Shown here: one piece after another, positions 24,056-31,491 of the stretch
Position numbering within the stretch: position 1 is the stretch's first letter
Layout of the letters: each line of letters begins with the position of its first letter
Source of the DNA: Nitrobacter vulgaris
Lineage (GTDB): Bacteria; Pseudomonadota; Alphaproteobacteria; Rhizobiales; Xanthobacteraceae
Length of the DNA stretch: 36,038 nucleotides
NCBI RefSeq assembly: GCF_002028545.1
Contig: NZ_MWPQ01000033.1
Span: 1 to 36,038, forward strand
Reading direction: 5' to 3'
Translations under genes and position numbers: made by a program
The notes under the pieces: model-generated
Database searches by the model: none
Seen by the model: only the letters and a program-made list of their open reading frames with translations
Told to the model about the DNA's origin: nothing

Positions 24056-25000
24056 ATGAGCGTCGATGCCGCCAACGCCGCTTCGGGACTGAGCGGAATT
24101 TTCGGCGGAATAACTACCGCCATCAAGCGGGCAGCCGAGGCCACGGGAGCGAGCTTCGAATATCTGCTCGCGACCGCCAAGATGGAATCCAATTTCAATC
24201 CTCATGCCGCTGCCGGCACGTCGTCCGCCAAGGGCCTCTATCAGTTCATCGAGCAGACGTGGCTCGGCACGGTAAAGGAGGCGGGACCGGCGCTCGGCTT
24301 TAACGGCTATGCCGACGCTATCGCCAAATCGCCATCTGGCAGCTATTCCGTCGCTGATCCGGCGACCCGCGCCGCTATTCTCAAGCTGCGTGATGACCCG
24401 GCTATCGCGTCAGCCATGGCGGGGGTGCTGACGCAATCCAACAGTTTCAAGCTGACTGGCCTGATAGGCCGGCGTCCGACCGACAGCGAACTCTACATGG
24501 CGCACTTCATGGGCGTCAGTGGAGCCGCGAAACTGATCGCGAATGCCGAGGACAATCCACAAGCGTCCGGTGCGCGGCTGTTTCCGAATGCCGCCGCCGC
24601 CAATCGTCCGATCTTCTATGATTCTGACGGCCGCGCACGTAGCGTCTCGGAAGTCTACGCCGATCTGGACCGGCGCTACGCTGTCGCCGCCAATTCGCCC
24701 GCGACCCGTATGGCCATGACGTCTGAAACGCAGTCCTCGACGCCATCCGACCAGGCGGCCTATCTGTCACGCCTGCCCGACGTGCGCGGCGTCGCGCCGA
24801 TCGCGGCTTCCTCCTCGGCCGCGCCAAGCCAGCCGACGTTCCGTTCGCTGTTTCAGGTCGGCGAGCGTACCCAGCCGGTGTCTCCGGTCGTTCAGGAATT
24901 GTGGGGTGCGCCGTCCACCACGGCGCAGAACCCATCGGTTTCAGATCCGCGTCCGCCGTTCGATCTGTTCAGCGATCGCAACGGTGCTTACAGCGGGTAG
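24056..25000 (+). CDS. Lytic transglycosylase SLT-domain protein
   Basis: The 314-residue product has an SLT-type muramidase domain in its first half: AKMESNFNPHAAAGTSSAKGLYQFIEQTW (in residues 41-69) with catalytic Glu44 and the GLYQF signature. No signal peptide is visible at the chosen start, so export may be through the flagellar or another specialised route, or be absent. The C-terminal half (about 200-314) is Ser/Ala/Pro-rich and likely disordered. The ATG at 24056 follows GGAG by six bases; 13 extra residues from 24017 are less likely. A CtrA-type box sits upstream. Related proteins lie near flagellar or chemotaxis genes in relatives, so peptidoglycan remodelling for an envelope-spanning machine is a reasonable inference. 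Confidence 0.85.
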   Translation: MSVDAANAASGLSGIFGGITTAIKRAAEATGASFEYLLATAKMESNFNPHAAAGTSSAKGLYQFIEQTWLGTVKEAGPALGFNGYADAIAKSPSGSYSVADPATRAAILKLRDDPAIASAMAGVLTQSNSFKLTGLIGRRPTDSELYMAHFMGVSGAAKLIANAEDNPQASGARLFPNAAAANRPIFYDSDGRARSVSEVYADLDRRYAVAANSPATRMAMTSETQSSTPSDQAAYLSRLPDVRGVAPIAASSSAAPSQPTFRSLFQVGERTQPVSPVVQELWGAPSTTAQNPSVSDPRPPFDLFSDRNGAYSG

Positions 25001-25121
25001 GGGCGCAACGAACCCTGGACGAGTTTAGTCGTTTGTTGTTTTCCGAACGACGCTGCGCACTGCTAACCCCTCGCATGACGATCTAACGCGATCGTCTCAT
25101 CGTGCGCGTGAACTCGCCGCG

Positions 25122-25137
25122 TTAACGAAGCGTCAAC
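25122..25137. promoter_or_regulatory. CtrA-like site upstream of the DUF2336 gene
   Basis: TTAA-CGAAGCG-TCAAC differs from the CtrA consensus TTAA-N7-TTAAC by one base. It lies about 100 bases before the start at 25236. Confidence 0.35.
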
Positions 25138-25192
25138 GAAGGCAAACGGTTATGGTGAACCCTTTGTTAAGCGTCATGGTTTATTTTCTATG

Positions 25193-25217
25193 ACCGACAC
25201 CGTTTCGCGGTGTCGGT
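25193..25217 (+). promoter_or_regulatory. Perfect 10-bp hairpin in the DUF2336 leader
   Basis: ACCGACACCG (25193-25202) pairs fully with CGGTGTCGGT (25208-25217) around TTTCG. No T-run follows, and the start codon is 19 bases downstream, so a role in RNA stability or translation is more likely than termination. Confidence 0.6.
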
Positions 25218-25235
25218 GCGTAAGCCGGAAACACC

Positions 25236-26933
25236 ATGATCGTTCGGCAATTCCTAAGCTGGGTACGGACCGCCCCCGCAGGCGAGCGGGCCGAAGCGAC
25301 GCGAGCGCTAGCCCGCGCGTGGCTCATATCCGATCTGTCCGATGACGACCGCGCCGCTGCCGAGGGCGGGCTGCTGTTGCAGCTCGATGACTCGTCTCCG
25401 CTGGTTCGCCGGGCGATGGCGGACGTTTTCGCGCGTAGCGCGAGCGCGCCGCCGGCCATTGTCCGGGCACTGTCGGTCGATCAGCCGTCGGTCGCTATTC
25501 CGATTCTCGAACATTCGCCACTCTTGATCGATGCGGACCTCGTCGACATCGTCGCGACCGGTAGCTGTGAAGTGCAGTGCGCCGTCGCGCGCCGCGTTCA
25601 CGTGCCGGTGTCGGTCTGCGCAGCCCTTGCCGAGGTTGGCTCGGCGGCGGCGGCACTTGAACTGATCGAAAATCCGGGCGCGAATATCGCGCCGATGTCA
25701 TGGGACCGCATCGTCGAGCGGCATGGTCATCTCGCGGCGATCCGGGAATCGATGCTGGCGCTCGAGGATCTGCCAGTGGTCACACGGCTCGCGCTGGCCA
25801 CAAAGCTTTCGAACTCGCTGGCGCGGTTCGTTGTCTCACGGAGCTGGCTCAATGCCGATCGCGCCGGCCGTGCGGTTAGCGATGCGCGGGATCGCTCGAT
25901 CGTTGACATCGCTGCACATGCGCGAGACGACGACATGTGCAGTCTGGTCGCGCATCTGCGCGCCACCGGGCAACTCACCCCCGGATTGATTTTGCGCGCG
26001 CTGCTGTCGGGCAATACGGAGCTGTTCGACCATGCGCTGGTGGAATTGTCTGGCCTGCCTTTAAGTCGCGTCACCGCGCTGGTTCATGATCGCGGCGGCG
26101 CGAGCCTTCCCGCGCTGCTGACGCGGGCGGGGTTGCCGGAATCCACGTTCCCTGCGTTTCGCGCCGCGCTGGAAGCGCGCGACGAGATTGGCTTTGTCGG
26201 GACGGTCGGCGGTACGACGCGGCTACGCCGCCGCATGGTCGAGCGTGTGCTGACGATGTGCGAAACGGCGCCTGCTGAGGTTTCGGAGCCTCTGCTGATC
26301 CTGCTGCGGCGGTTCGCGACGGAATCGGCGCGCGAGGAAGCGCGTGTGTTCTGTGACGAACTGGTTACCGAAGCAGCCGCCGAGCCGACGCGCGACGAAA
26401 TTGATGAAATGCCGGTTTGCGAGCCGGAGTTTTACGAACCTGAGTTTCGCGAGGAGTTTCGCGAACCTGCCCCCTCTATAGCGTTTTTGAGCGGTTCGCG
26501 TGAAGAAAACGCATCAAATCAAAATACGAGAGTCCTTCAACGTCTCCGTGAAGCGGTGAAGGATTTTAGGCCGCGATTCCTCGACCGCTGGGCGTTCAAA
26601 ACTCAGTTCGACGAACGCGAGTTTGATGAAGTTGAGCCCGACGACGCGAGGTCTTGCGAAGCTTTGCTTTATGAAGCGGAGCCTTATGAAGCGGAGCCTT
26701 ATGAAGCGGAGCCTTACGAAATTGAGTCGTACGGAATTGAGTCTTACGAATCCGAACTTTGCGAGGCTGGGTCTTACGCTGTTGCGTCTTATGAACCGGA
26801 ACGCCTCGAACCGAGGTTTGACGAGCCGGCGTCATACGAGTCCGCGTCCCGTGAGCTGAGCTTTGGCGAGCCCAAAGATTCACCGCGAGCATATCGCGAA
26901 CCGCTGCTCAGCGATCTACTTGCGGCGGCGTAG
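25236..26933 (+). CDS. DUF2336 protein with C-terminal pentapeptide array
   Basis: A 565-residue cytoplasmic protein. Residues 1 to about 370 are Ala/Leu-rich alpha-helical repeats resembling HEAT-type pairs and match my recall of DUF2336, a family of unknown role in alphaproteobacteria. The C-terminal tail is unusual: a short Glu/Pro/Phe array (about 391-413, EPEFYEPEFREEFREP), then about 45 residues partly encoded by an interspersed repeat element, then some 17 degenerate pentapeptides of the form E-x-E-P/S-Y (about 464-548), and a basic/hydrophobic end REPLLSDLLAAA. The tail is highly acidic and likely disordered. The gene has a leader hairpin and a CtrA-like box, and is convergent with the HPt gene. 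Confidence 0.8.
   Translation: MIVRQFLSWVRTAPAGERAEATRALARAWLISDLSDDDRAAAEGGLLLQLDDSSPLVRRAMADVFARSASAPPAIVRALSVDQPSVAIPILEHSPLLIDADLVDIVATGSCEVQCAVARRVHVPVSVCAALAEVGSAAAALELIENPGANIAPMSWDRIVERHGHLAAIRESMLALEDLPVVTRLALATKLSNSLARFVVSRSWLNADRAGRAVSDARDRSIVDIAAHARDDDMCSLVAHLRATGQLTPGLILRALLSGNTELFDHALVELSGLPLSRVTALVHDRGGASLPALLTRAGLPESTFPAFRAALEARDEIGFVGTVGGTTRLRRRMVERVLTMCETAPAEVSEPLLILLRRFATESAREEARVFCDELVTEAAAEPTRDEIDEMPVCEPEFYEPEFREEFREPAPSIAFLSGSREENASNQNTRVLQRLREAVKDFRPRFLDRWAFKTQFDEREFDEVEPDDARSCEALLYEAEPYEAEPYEAEPYEIESYGIESYESELCEAGSYAVASYEPERLEPRFDEPASYESASRELSFGEPKDSPRAYREPLLSDLLAAA
26475..26565 (-). repeat. Palindromic interspersed element, copy 3, inside the DUF2336 gene
   Basis: Read on the minus strand, CGTTTTCTTCACGCGAACC (26492-26510) is identical over 19 bases to copy 1, and the flanks TATTTTGATTTG and GCTCAAAAACGCTATAG also align, with an 11-base deletion. 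A hairpin (about 26531-26542 with 26554-26565) precedes it. The element lies in frame within the coding sequence and breaks a Glu-rich repeat array. Confidence 0.8.
26628..26882 (+). repeat. 15-bp degenerate tandem array in the DUF2336 gene
   Basis: About 17 units of 15 bases. Units starting at 26673, 26688 and 26703 are almost identical (GAAGCGGAGCCTTAT); the others have drifted but keep GAN at the start and usually TAY at the end. The phase keeps several reading frames open, which creates long shadow frames here on both strands. Confidence 0.85.
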
Positions 26934-26980
26934 TTCGTTCGAGCGAAGACTTAAAATTCATCGCTCACGGAAACGGCAAA

Positions 26981-27053
26981 GGATTTCTTTTGGTTTGACG
27001 CGTTCTCTTTACGCGAAGCGGATTCCACTTCGTTCAAAAAAAACGCTCGATAG
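26981..27053 (+). repeat. Palindromic interspersed element, copy 4
   Basis: TTTGACGCGTTCTCTTTACG, then CGAAGCGGATTCCACTTCG and AAAAACGCTCGATAG correspond to the conserved box and 3' end of copy 1; the core matches at 16 of 19 bases. The 5' hairpin is degraded. It lies between the convergent DUF2336 and HPt genes. Confidence 0.75.
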
Positions 27054-27136
27054 GGCTGATCTTCCAGCGGAAATCTTAGTGATAAAAGAAGCCGCGTGAG
27101 AACAGATCCTCAGCCGCTTGCAGGAACGGCCGAGCG

Positions 27137-27715
27137 CTATTCTGTCGGCGCAATGCTCGGCGCGAGAATGGCTTCAAGATGTTCGGGACGGTCCTGGTTG
27201 ACCGTTGCGAGATATTCATCGGCGACAAGACGCAGTTTCCGGTTGATCTCCTTTGCGATGGCCTCGGTGCCGGGGCTGGCGTGCTCGCGCACGATCGCCT
27301 GGATCGCGTTGATGTGATAGGCGATCAGCTCCGTAGGTACCCGGTCGAGAGCCGGCGAATGTTCGATGATGCGGCAGAGGCTTTCGGCACCGGCGGCGGC
27401 GGCGGGATACTCGAAGGTTGCGGCGTCGCCTTTGATGTCGTGCGCGGCGCGAAACAGTTCGTCACGGGTGGCCGGCGTGAATCCGTTCTTGAGAATGGCC
27501 GCGTGGGCGGCGACAAGGCGGTCACACTCGATCGCCATCCACTTGGAGAATTCGTCCGAAAGCCCCGCCAGTGCCTTTTCGGCAAGCGCGATCGGGTCGT
27601 CTAAATTTTTCTCGTCGATCAGCCGAACGACGTTGCGCAGCCGATTGGGCGGGGTGATGACGTGATGGTCGGCGAATGCCTGGATCGTCAGTTCGGCGGG
27701 ATCTTTCTTCTGCAT
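27137..27715 (-). CDS. HPt-domain phosphotransfer protein
   Basis: The 192-residue protein holds a histidine phosphotransfer helix bundle: FRAAHDIKGDAATFEYP (about 88-104) contains the phospho-acceptor His92 within the AHxxKGxA motif. The N-terminal 45 residues (MQKKDPAELTIQAFADHHVI) and the C-terminal helix are extra to the basic domain. The ATG at 27715 has AAAGGC ahead and starts ten bases after the stop of the response regulator, so the two form a transcription unit and probably a phosphorelay pair. A frame extending to 27808 overlaps the regulator and is not used. No histidine kinase is present in the window. Confidence 0.88.
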   Translation of the reverse strand: MQKKDPAELTIQAFADHHVITPPNRLRNVVRLIDEKNLDDPIALAEKALAGLSDEFSKWMAIECDRLVAAHAAILKNGFTPATRDELFRAAHDIKGDAATFEYPAAAAGAESLCRIIEHSPALDRVPTELIAYHINAIQAIVREHASPGTEAIAKEINRKLRLVADEYLATVNQDRPEHLEAILAPSIAPTE

Positions 27716-27725
27716 CGCCGTGCCT

Positions 27726-28271
27726 TTAGCCCGGGGCTCGCGCCTTATCCAGCAGCGATGGCTGCGGGATGACGTCGGGCTCCTTGGTGCCGCGGCGCTC
27801 GGGGCCAATATAGCCGTTGCTGGTATTGCGCCGGCGGTCCGGACCGAAATAGTTTTTGGTCTTGATGAAAGGGCGGGGCGAGACCACGACGTTCAGGATT
27901 CGTTGATAGAGCCCCTTGGCTGAAATCGGTTTCGCCAGAAATTCGGTGACACCAGCATCGCGCGCGACTGTGACGCGCCGCTTCTCCGAGTGTCCGGTCA
28001 GCATGATGATCGGGGCGAACGGGTTTCCCTTCGAGTCCGGCTGGCGGATCATTTGCGTAAGCTCGATACCATCGAAGATCGGCATCGCCCAGTCGACGAT
28101 GACGATGTCCGGAACATAATGAGTAAACATTTCGAGGGCGGTGGCTCCGTCCTCGGCCTCGTAGACTTCGCGCGCGCCAAACGAATGCAGCAACGTGCGC
28201 AGAATGCGGCGCATGTGTGCGTTGTCATCGCAGACGAGAAACCGCAGCTTGTTGAAGTCAATGCCGTACAT
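27726..28271 (-). CDS. CheY-like single-domain response regulator
   Basis: A 181-residue receiver protein without DNA-binding output. FLVCDDNAHMRR (11-22) holds the acidic pair Asp15-Asp16, IVIVDWAMP the phosphorylated Asp60, LTGHS the conserved Thr, and FLAKPIS the Lys. After the receiver (about residue 128) comes a basic tail with two copies of an FGPDRRR / IGPERRG motif, often seen in such alphaproteobacterial regulators. It is the first gene of the pair with the HPt gene. Upstream (28272-28320) two TTAAC half-sites 16 bases apart are visible but do not make a standard CtrA box. A 140-base inverted-repeat element separates it from the NAD kinase gene. Confidence 0.92.
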   Translation of the reverse strand: MYGIDFNKLRFLVCDDNAHMRRILRTLLHSFGAREVYEAEDGATALEMFTHYVPDIVIVDWAMPIFDGIELTQMIRQPDSKGNPFAPIIMLTGHSEKRRVTVARDAGVTEFLAKPISAKGLYQRILNVVVSPRPFIKTKNYFGPDRRRNTSNGYIGPERRGTKEPDVIPQPSLLDKARAPG

Positions 28272-28331
28272 GATGCGGGCCCGGTATACTTGCCGTTAAC
28301 TATATGCCGTCGCCGTTAATGAATGGTTGCC

Positions 28332-28471
28332 GTTCCTTCTGTCTCCCTCGGGGAGGCGAGCGAAGCAGCGAAGTTCGAGCCGGCGAGGGGCGACAAGAGA
28401 TCGATCGCTTCACCAGGTTTCTCGCGTCGCTCGAAACCGTCCACTCTAAAAAGGAGGGAGAGGGAAGGAAC
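28332..28471. repeat. MITE-like element of about 140 bases
   Basis: GTTCCTTC-TGT-CTCCCTC at 28332-28349 is repeated inverted at the right end as GTTCCTTC-CCT-CTCCCTC (28471 back to 28454). The right end touches the TGA stop of the NAD kinase gene (28472-28474). The interior codes for nothing recognised. Confidence 0.65.
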
Positions 28472-29251
28472 TCAGTACCCGAACTGCTCTCTGAGGATTC
28501 GTTCCTCGAGGCTGTGGCCCGGGTCGAACAGCATTCGCATTGAGATCATTTTGTCCGATGAGACCTCGACGCGGCGGACGTTGCGAGCTTCATCGTGATC
28601 GGCGACGGCGGCCACCGGGCGCTTTTCGCCTTCAAGCACCTCGATTGTCACCACGGCCGTATCTGGCAACAGCGCGCCGCGCCAGCGCCGCGGACGGAAG
28701 GGACTGATCGGAGTCAGAGCGAGCAGCGCCGCGTTGATCGGCAGGATCGGTCCCTGCGCCGACAGGTTATAGGCGGTCGATCCGGCCGGCGTGGCAACCA
28801 ATACGCCGTCGGCGACAAGTTCGGCCATGCGTTCGCGCTCGTCGATCAGGATGCGCAGCCGCGCTGCCTGGTGGGTCTGGCGAAATACCGATACTTCATT
28901 GATGGCGTGATGATTATGAATCGCGCCATGAATATCGGTCGCGCGCATCAACAGCGGATGGATAACGGTGTCGGTCGCGGCAGCGAGGCGCGCCTGGAGA
29001 TCATGCCGGCTGTATTCGTTCATCAGAAATCCAACCGTGCCGCGATGCATCCCGTAGATCGGCTTTCCCGACCGCATGTTCCGCTGCAGTGTTTGCAGCA
29101 TCAACCCATCGCCGCCGAGCGCAACCAGCACATCGGCGTCCGCGGGATCGCGATTGCCATAAGTCTCCACCAACTCTGTCAGCGCCTGCTGGGCTTCTGG
29201 ACTTGCGCCCGCGACAAATGCGATCCGGTTATAGGACTGGGGTGAGGGCAT
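28472..29251 (-). CDS. nadK: NAD kinase
   Basis: NadK phosphorylates NAD to NADP with ATP or polyphosphate. The 259-residue protein shows the conserved GGDG (46-49, in [13 protein letters not shown]), the NEVSVFR segment (about 118-124) and [17 protein letters not shown] (about 154-170) that bind the nucleotide. Length is slightly below average because the N-terminal domain is short, as usual in Rhizobiales. It is upstream of the response regulator on the same strand, but a 140-base inverted-repeat element lies between them, directly at its stop codon. Confidence 0.95.
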   Translation of the reverse strand: MPSPQSYNRIAFVAGASPEAQQALTELVETYGNRDPADADVLVALGGDGLMLQTLQRNMRSGKPIYGMHRGTVGFLMNEYSRHDLQARLAAATDTVIHPLLMRATDIHGAIHNHHAINEVSVFRQTHQAARLRILIDERERMAELVADGVLVATPAGSTAYNLSAQGPILPINAALLALTPISPFRPRRWRGALLPDTAVVTIEVLEGEKRPVAAVADHDEARNVRRVEVSSDKMISMRMLFDPGHSLEERILREQFGY

Positions 29252-29551
29252 GATGGTTCGCAGGCTTCCGCAACTGCCGTTGACGTGTTGTTTTCGGTCA
29301 CGCCGGCTATCGAAGAGGCACTTAACCGCGCTTTGCGGTCGCGTGTCGAGGCCCGGGTCAGTCCATGGTTAGCGGGAAAGGACAAGGCTCCGCCGATCGC
29401 GCTTATGACCAACTGTTCATCAAGGTGAACAGAGGCCGCCATCGCGCTTCAGCGTGCATTCAGCTACGCGCTTTCATGATGGGGGTCTTATCGAAGAGCC
29501 CGGCCATCCGGACGGCGACCTCGGCGATCCACGCTCCAAGGAGACCAATCG
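29252..29551. other. Gap upstream of nadK and the His-rich gene
   Basis: A divergent 300-base gap that must hold the promoters of nadK (minus) and of the small gene at 29552 (plus). I see no repeat, RNA or riboswitch. The 87-codon minus-strand frame here overlaps the nadK start out of frame and is not supported. Confidence 0.4.
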
Positions 29552-29749
29552 ATGTTCAAGACGATTTCGGCCGCACTGCTTGCGGCTTCCGTGTTTGTTG
29601 CGCCCGCGATGGCTAGCACCTCCCGCACGGACCAGGCCCCGGCGGCCAAGACGGCGACCGTCAACTCGAAAGTGCTGAACGCCAACGCCAAGGCCAAGGC
29701 CAAGACGAAATCTCATCACCGTCATCATAGCGCCCCCAAGCAGAGCTAA
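29552..29749 (+). CDS. Small exported Lys/His-rich protein
   Basis: A 65-residue protein with a signal peptide (MFKTISAALLAASVFVAPAMA) and a mature part of about 44 residues that is basic and ends in a His-rich cluster (KSHHRHHSAPKQS). AAGGAGA lies nine bases before the ATG. Small proteins of this kind, sharing the STVLNANAK-like core (here NSKVLNANAKAK), are present in Bradyrhizobiaceae; I recall them as a His-rich family with no proven function. Metal binding in the periplasm is an inference from composition. A hairpin follows the stop. Confidence 0.75.
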   Translation: MFKTISAALLAASVFVAPAMASTSRTDQAPAAKTATVNSKVLNANAKAKAKTKSHHRHHSAPKQS

Positions 29750-29771
29750 TTCCGTCACGAGGTGCGATCAG

Positions 29772-29805
29772 GGCTTGCGGCGATCGCTTTTGGCTGCCGC
29801 AAGCC
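29772..29805 (+). terminator. Hairpin after the His-rich gene
   Basis: GGCTTGCGGC (29772-29781) pairs with GCCGCAAGCC (29796-29805), ten pairs with a 14-base loop, 22 bases after the stop codon. No T-run follows, so termination is only likely. Confidence 0.45.
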
Positions 29806-29918
29806 TCGATTCGTCGCAACCCGAACTTTTGCGCGGATAAGCGAAATACGAATTTGTTTTCGGCAGCGGACGGTTTAGTGCTTTCGGGAGAATTACAAAC
29901 CGGAAAGACGGACGGACG

Positions 29919-30353
29919 TTGGGGACATCTGCAAAATTCCTGGCGATCGTGATGCTGGCGGCATCGCTCGCGGCCTGCATGACCGACAGCGAGCAGGGCG
30001 GTGGTCAGGGCGGCCTCGTCTATACCGATGATCGCGGGGTGGCCAATCAACCATTTCCAGCCGATTATCGCGCTCAATTGCTGGCGTTTCTCAGAACCTA
30101 CCTCAATAACCCCGCCGGCATTCGGGACGCCGCGATGGCCGAACCGGCTCAGCGCACCGTCGGTGGCAGGCTGCGTTACGTGAGTTGCCTGCGCTATAAC
30201 GCCCGAGAAATCGACGGCAGTTATCGGGGTGTGGTGCAGCGTGCGGTCGTGTATGTCGATGCGCGGCTCGATCGCATGATTGAGAAGGTCGATGACATCT
30301 GTGCGGGCGCGGTCTACGCGCCGTTCCCGGAACTCGAGAAGCTGACGCGCTGA
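29919..30353 (+). CDS. Lipoprotein of unknown function
   Basis: A 144-residue protein with a lipoprotein signal peptide: hydrophobic FLAIVMLAASLAAC, where LAAC is a good lipobox and the lipid-bearing Cys is residue 20. The mature part has a short Gly-rich stretch (SEQGGGQGG) then a conserved-looking globular domain (PADYRAQLLAFLRTYLNNPA, RYVSCLRYNARE, and a Cys near IDDICAGAVY), with two cysteines that may form a disulfide. The start is the TTG at 29919, as no ATG precedes the signal; an ATG at 29952 would lose the charged n-region. Similar lipoproteins exist in Bradyrhizobiaceae. No function is known to me. Confidence 0.78.
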   Translation: MGTSAKFLAIVMLAASLAACMTDSEQGGGQGGLVYTDDRGVANQPFPADYRAQLLAFLRTYLNNPAGIRDAAMAEPAQRTVGGRLRYVSCLRYNAREIDGSYRGVVQRAVVYVDARLDRMIEKVDDICAGAVYAPFPELEKLTR

Positions 30354-30612
30354 GCCACCGGTAGGGCTGGGCTTCGGGTCTCAAATCATTTGATCGCATT
30401 TTGACGAGTCTGGAGCCCTTAGGTCCGCAGAGATTCTGTGGTGGAACTGCGGCAAACGAGGCCCTGTTTTTCCGGGCGACAGTTCCTACATAGGAACAGC
30501 GTTGTGGTGCGCCGACGTCGCCGTTATGCAGCCCGGCAACCAAATTCGCGCCACGTTGTTTGACCAAGGTGAACGAACGATGGTGGTAATCCAATGAGAG
30601 GGGAAACCCATC

Positions 30613-31323
30613 ATGAAAAAATTCTTGCTTACGATCGCTGCCGTTGCAGCCGTCGCTGCACCAGCATTTGCGGCTGACCTTCAGCCGCGACCCTATACCA
30701 AGGCGCCACTGCCTTCTACACCGCCGCAGGCTGTCTACAACTGGACTGGCTTCTACGTCGGCGGCCATCTCGGCGGGGCGTTCGGCGGCGGACTGGGGGG
30801 AAGCGACGGTCGTTTCCTCGGAGGCGTGCAGGGCGGTGCCGACTACCAGTTTGCGAACCAATGGGTGCTCGGCATCGAGGCCCAATATAGCTGGCTCGCC
30901 AACTACAGAGGAGATGTGGTCTTCCCTGGCGGCAGTATTGTGACTGGTGGTAACCCCGGCTTGGGCTCAGTGACCGGTCGGCTCGGCTATGCCTGGGGGC
31001 CGGCTCTTCTGTATACCAAAGGCGGCTATGCGTTCAGGGACAGCACGCTGGGTGTCTCCAACGCGGCTGGGGTGCCGCAGGCTTTCACAACCAATGGAAA
31101 TCGGGACAGTGGTTACACTGTCGGTGCAGGTCTTGAATATATGTTCGCGCCGAACTGGTCCGCTAAAGCAGAGTACCAGTATTACAACTTCGGCAAGACG
31201 ACATTCGGTGCGGGTTCGCCGGCTGATGTTGTCGGAGCGAGCTTCCGCAACGACGAGCATACCGTCAAGGCCGGCGTGAACTATCGCTTCGGATGGGGCG
31301 GACCGGCGGTCCCTCATTACTGA
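30613..31323 (+). CDS. Omp25/RopB-like outer membrane beta-barrel protein
   Basis: A 236-residue outer membrane protein with a clean signal peptide (MKKFLLTIAAVAAVAAPAFA) and the family opening AADLQPRPYTKAP followed by NWTGFYVGGHLGGAFGG. Beta strands of an eight-stranded barrel alternate, e.g. VLGIEAQYSW, GRLGYAWGPALLYTKGGYAF, GLEYMFAPNWSAKAEYQYY, and the C-terminal strand HTVKAGVNYRFGW, followed by a seven-residue GGPAVPHY tail. Homologs in rhizobia and Brucella (Omp25, Omp31, RopB) give envelope stability. GAGGGG lies upstream of the ATG, and a strong terminator follows, so it is monocistronic. Confidence 0.92.
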   Translation: MKKFLLTIAAVAAVAAPAFAADLQPRPYTKAPLPSTPPQAVYNWTGFYVGGHLGGAFGGGLGGSDGRFLGGVQGGADYQFANQWVLGIEAQYSWLANYRGDVVFPGGSIVTGGNPGLGSVTGRLGYAWGPALLYTKGGYAFRDSTLGVSNAAGVPQAFTTNGNRDSGYTVGAGLEYMFAPNWSAKAEYQYYNFGKTTFGAGSPADVVGASFRNDEHTVKAGVNYRFGWGGPAVPHY

Positions 31324-31360
31324 GATCGCCTGCGGATCGCCCGATACGGGCTTGAACGAG

Positions 31361-31385
31361 AAAGGCCGGCTTCGCCGGCCTTTTT
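31361..31385 (+). terminator. Rho-independent terminator of the Omp25-like gene
   Basis: AAAGGCCGGC-TTC-GCCGGCCTTT followed by TT gives a ten-pair stem and a T-run, 37 bases after the stop. Confidence 0.92.
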
Positions 31386-31491
31386 AGTTGCGCATGATGC
31401 GATCTGCTGTCCGATTGCGGATCAAATGCGGTCGACCTATTTCGCGGCGCGTAATCCATAGTCGCGGGCACGCGTCATCTTAAAGCAACCA

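Noticed and set aside
26596-26892. Frames with KxQxRK-like or MKRSL repeats on both strands in the DUF2336 tail
   Set aside because: The 15-base repeat period makes several frames look like repetitive proteins. Only the frame continuous with the DUF2336 body is supported.
28272-28320. CtrA box upstream of the response regulator
   Set aside because: Two TTAA half-sites are present but 16 bases apart, not seven.
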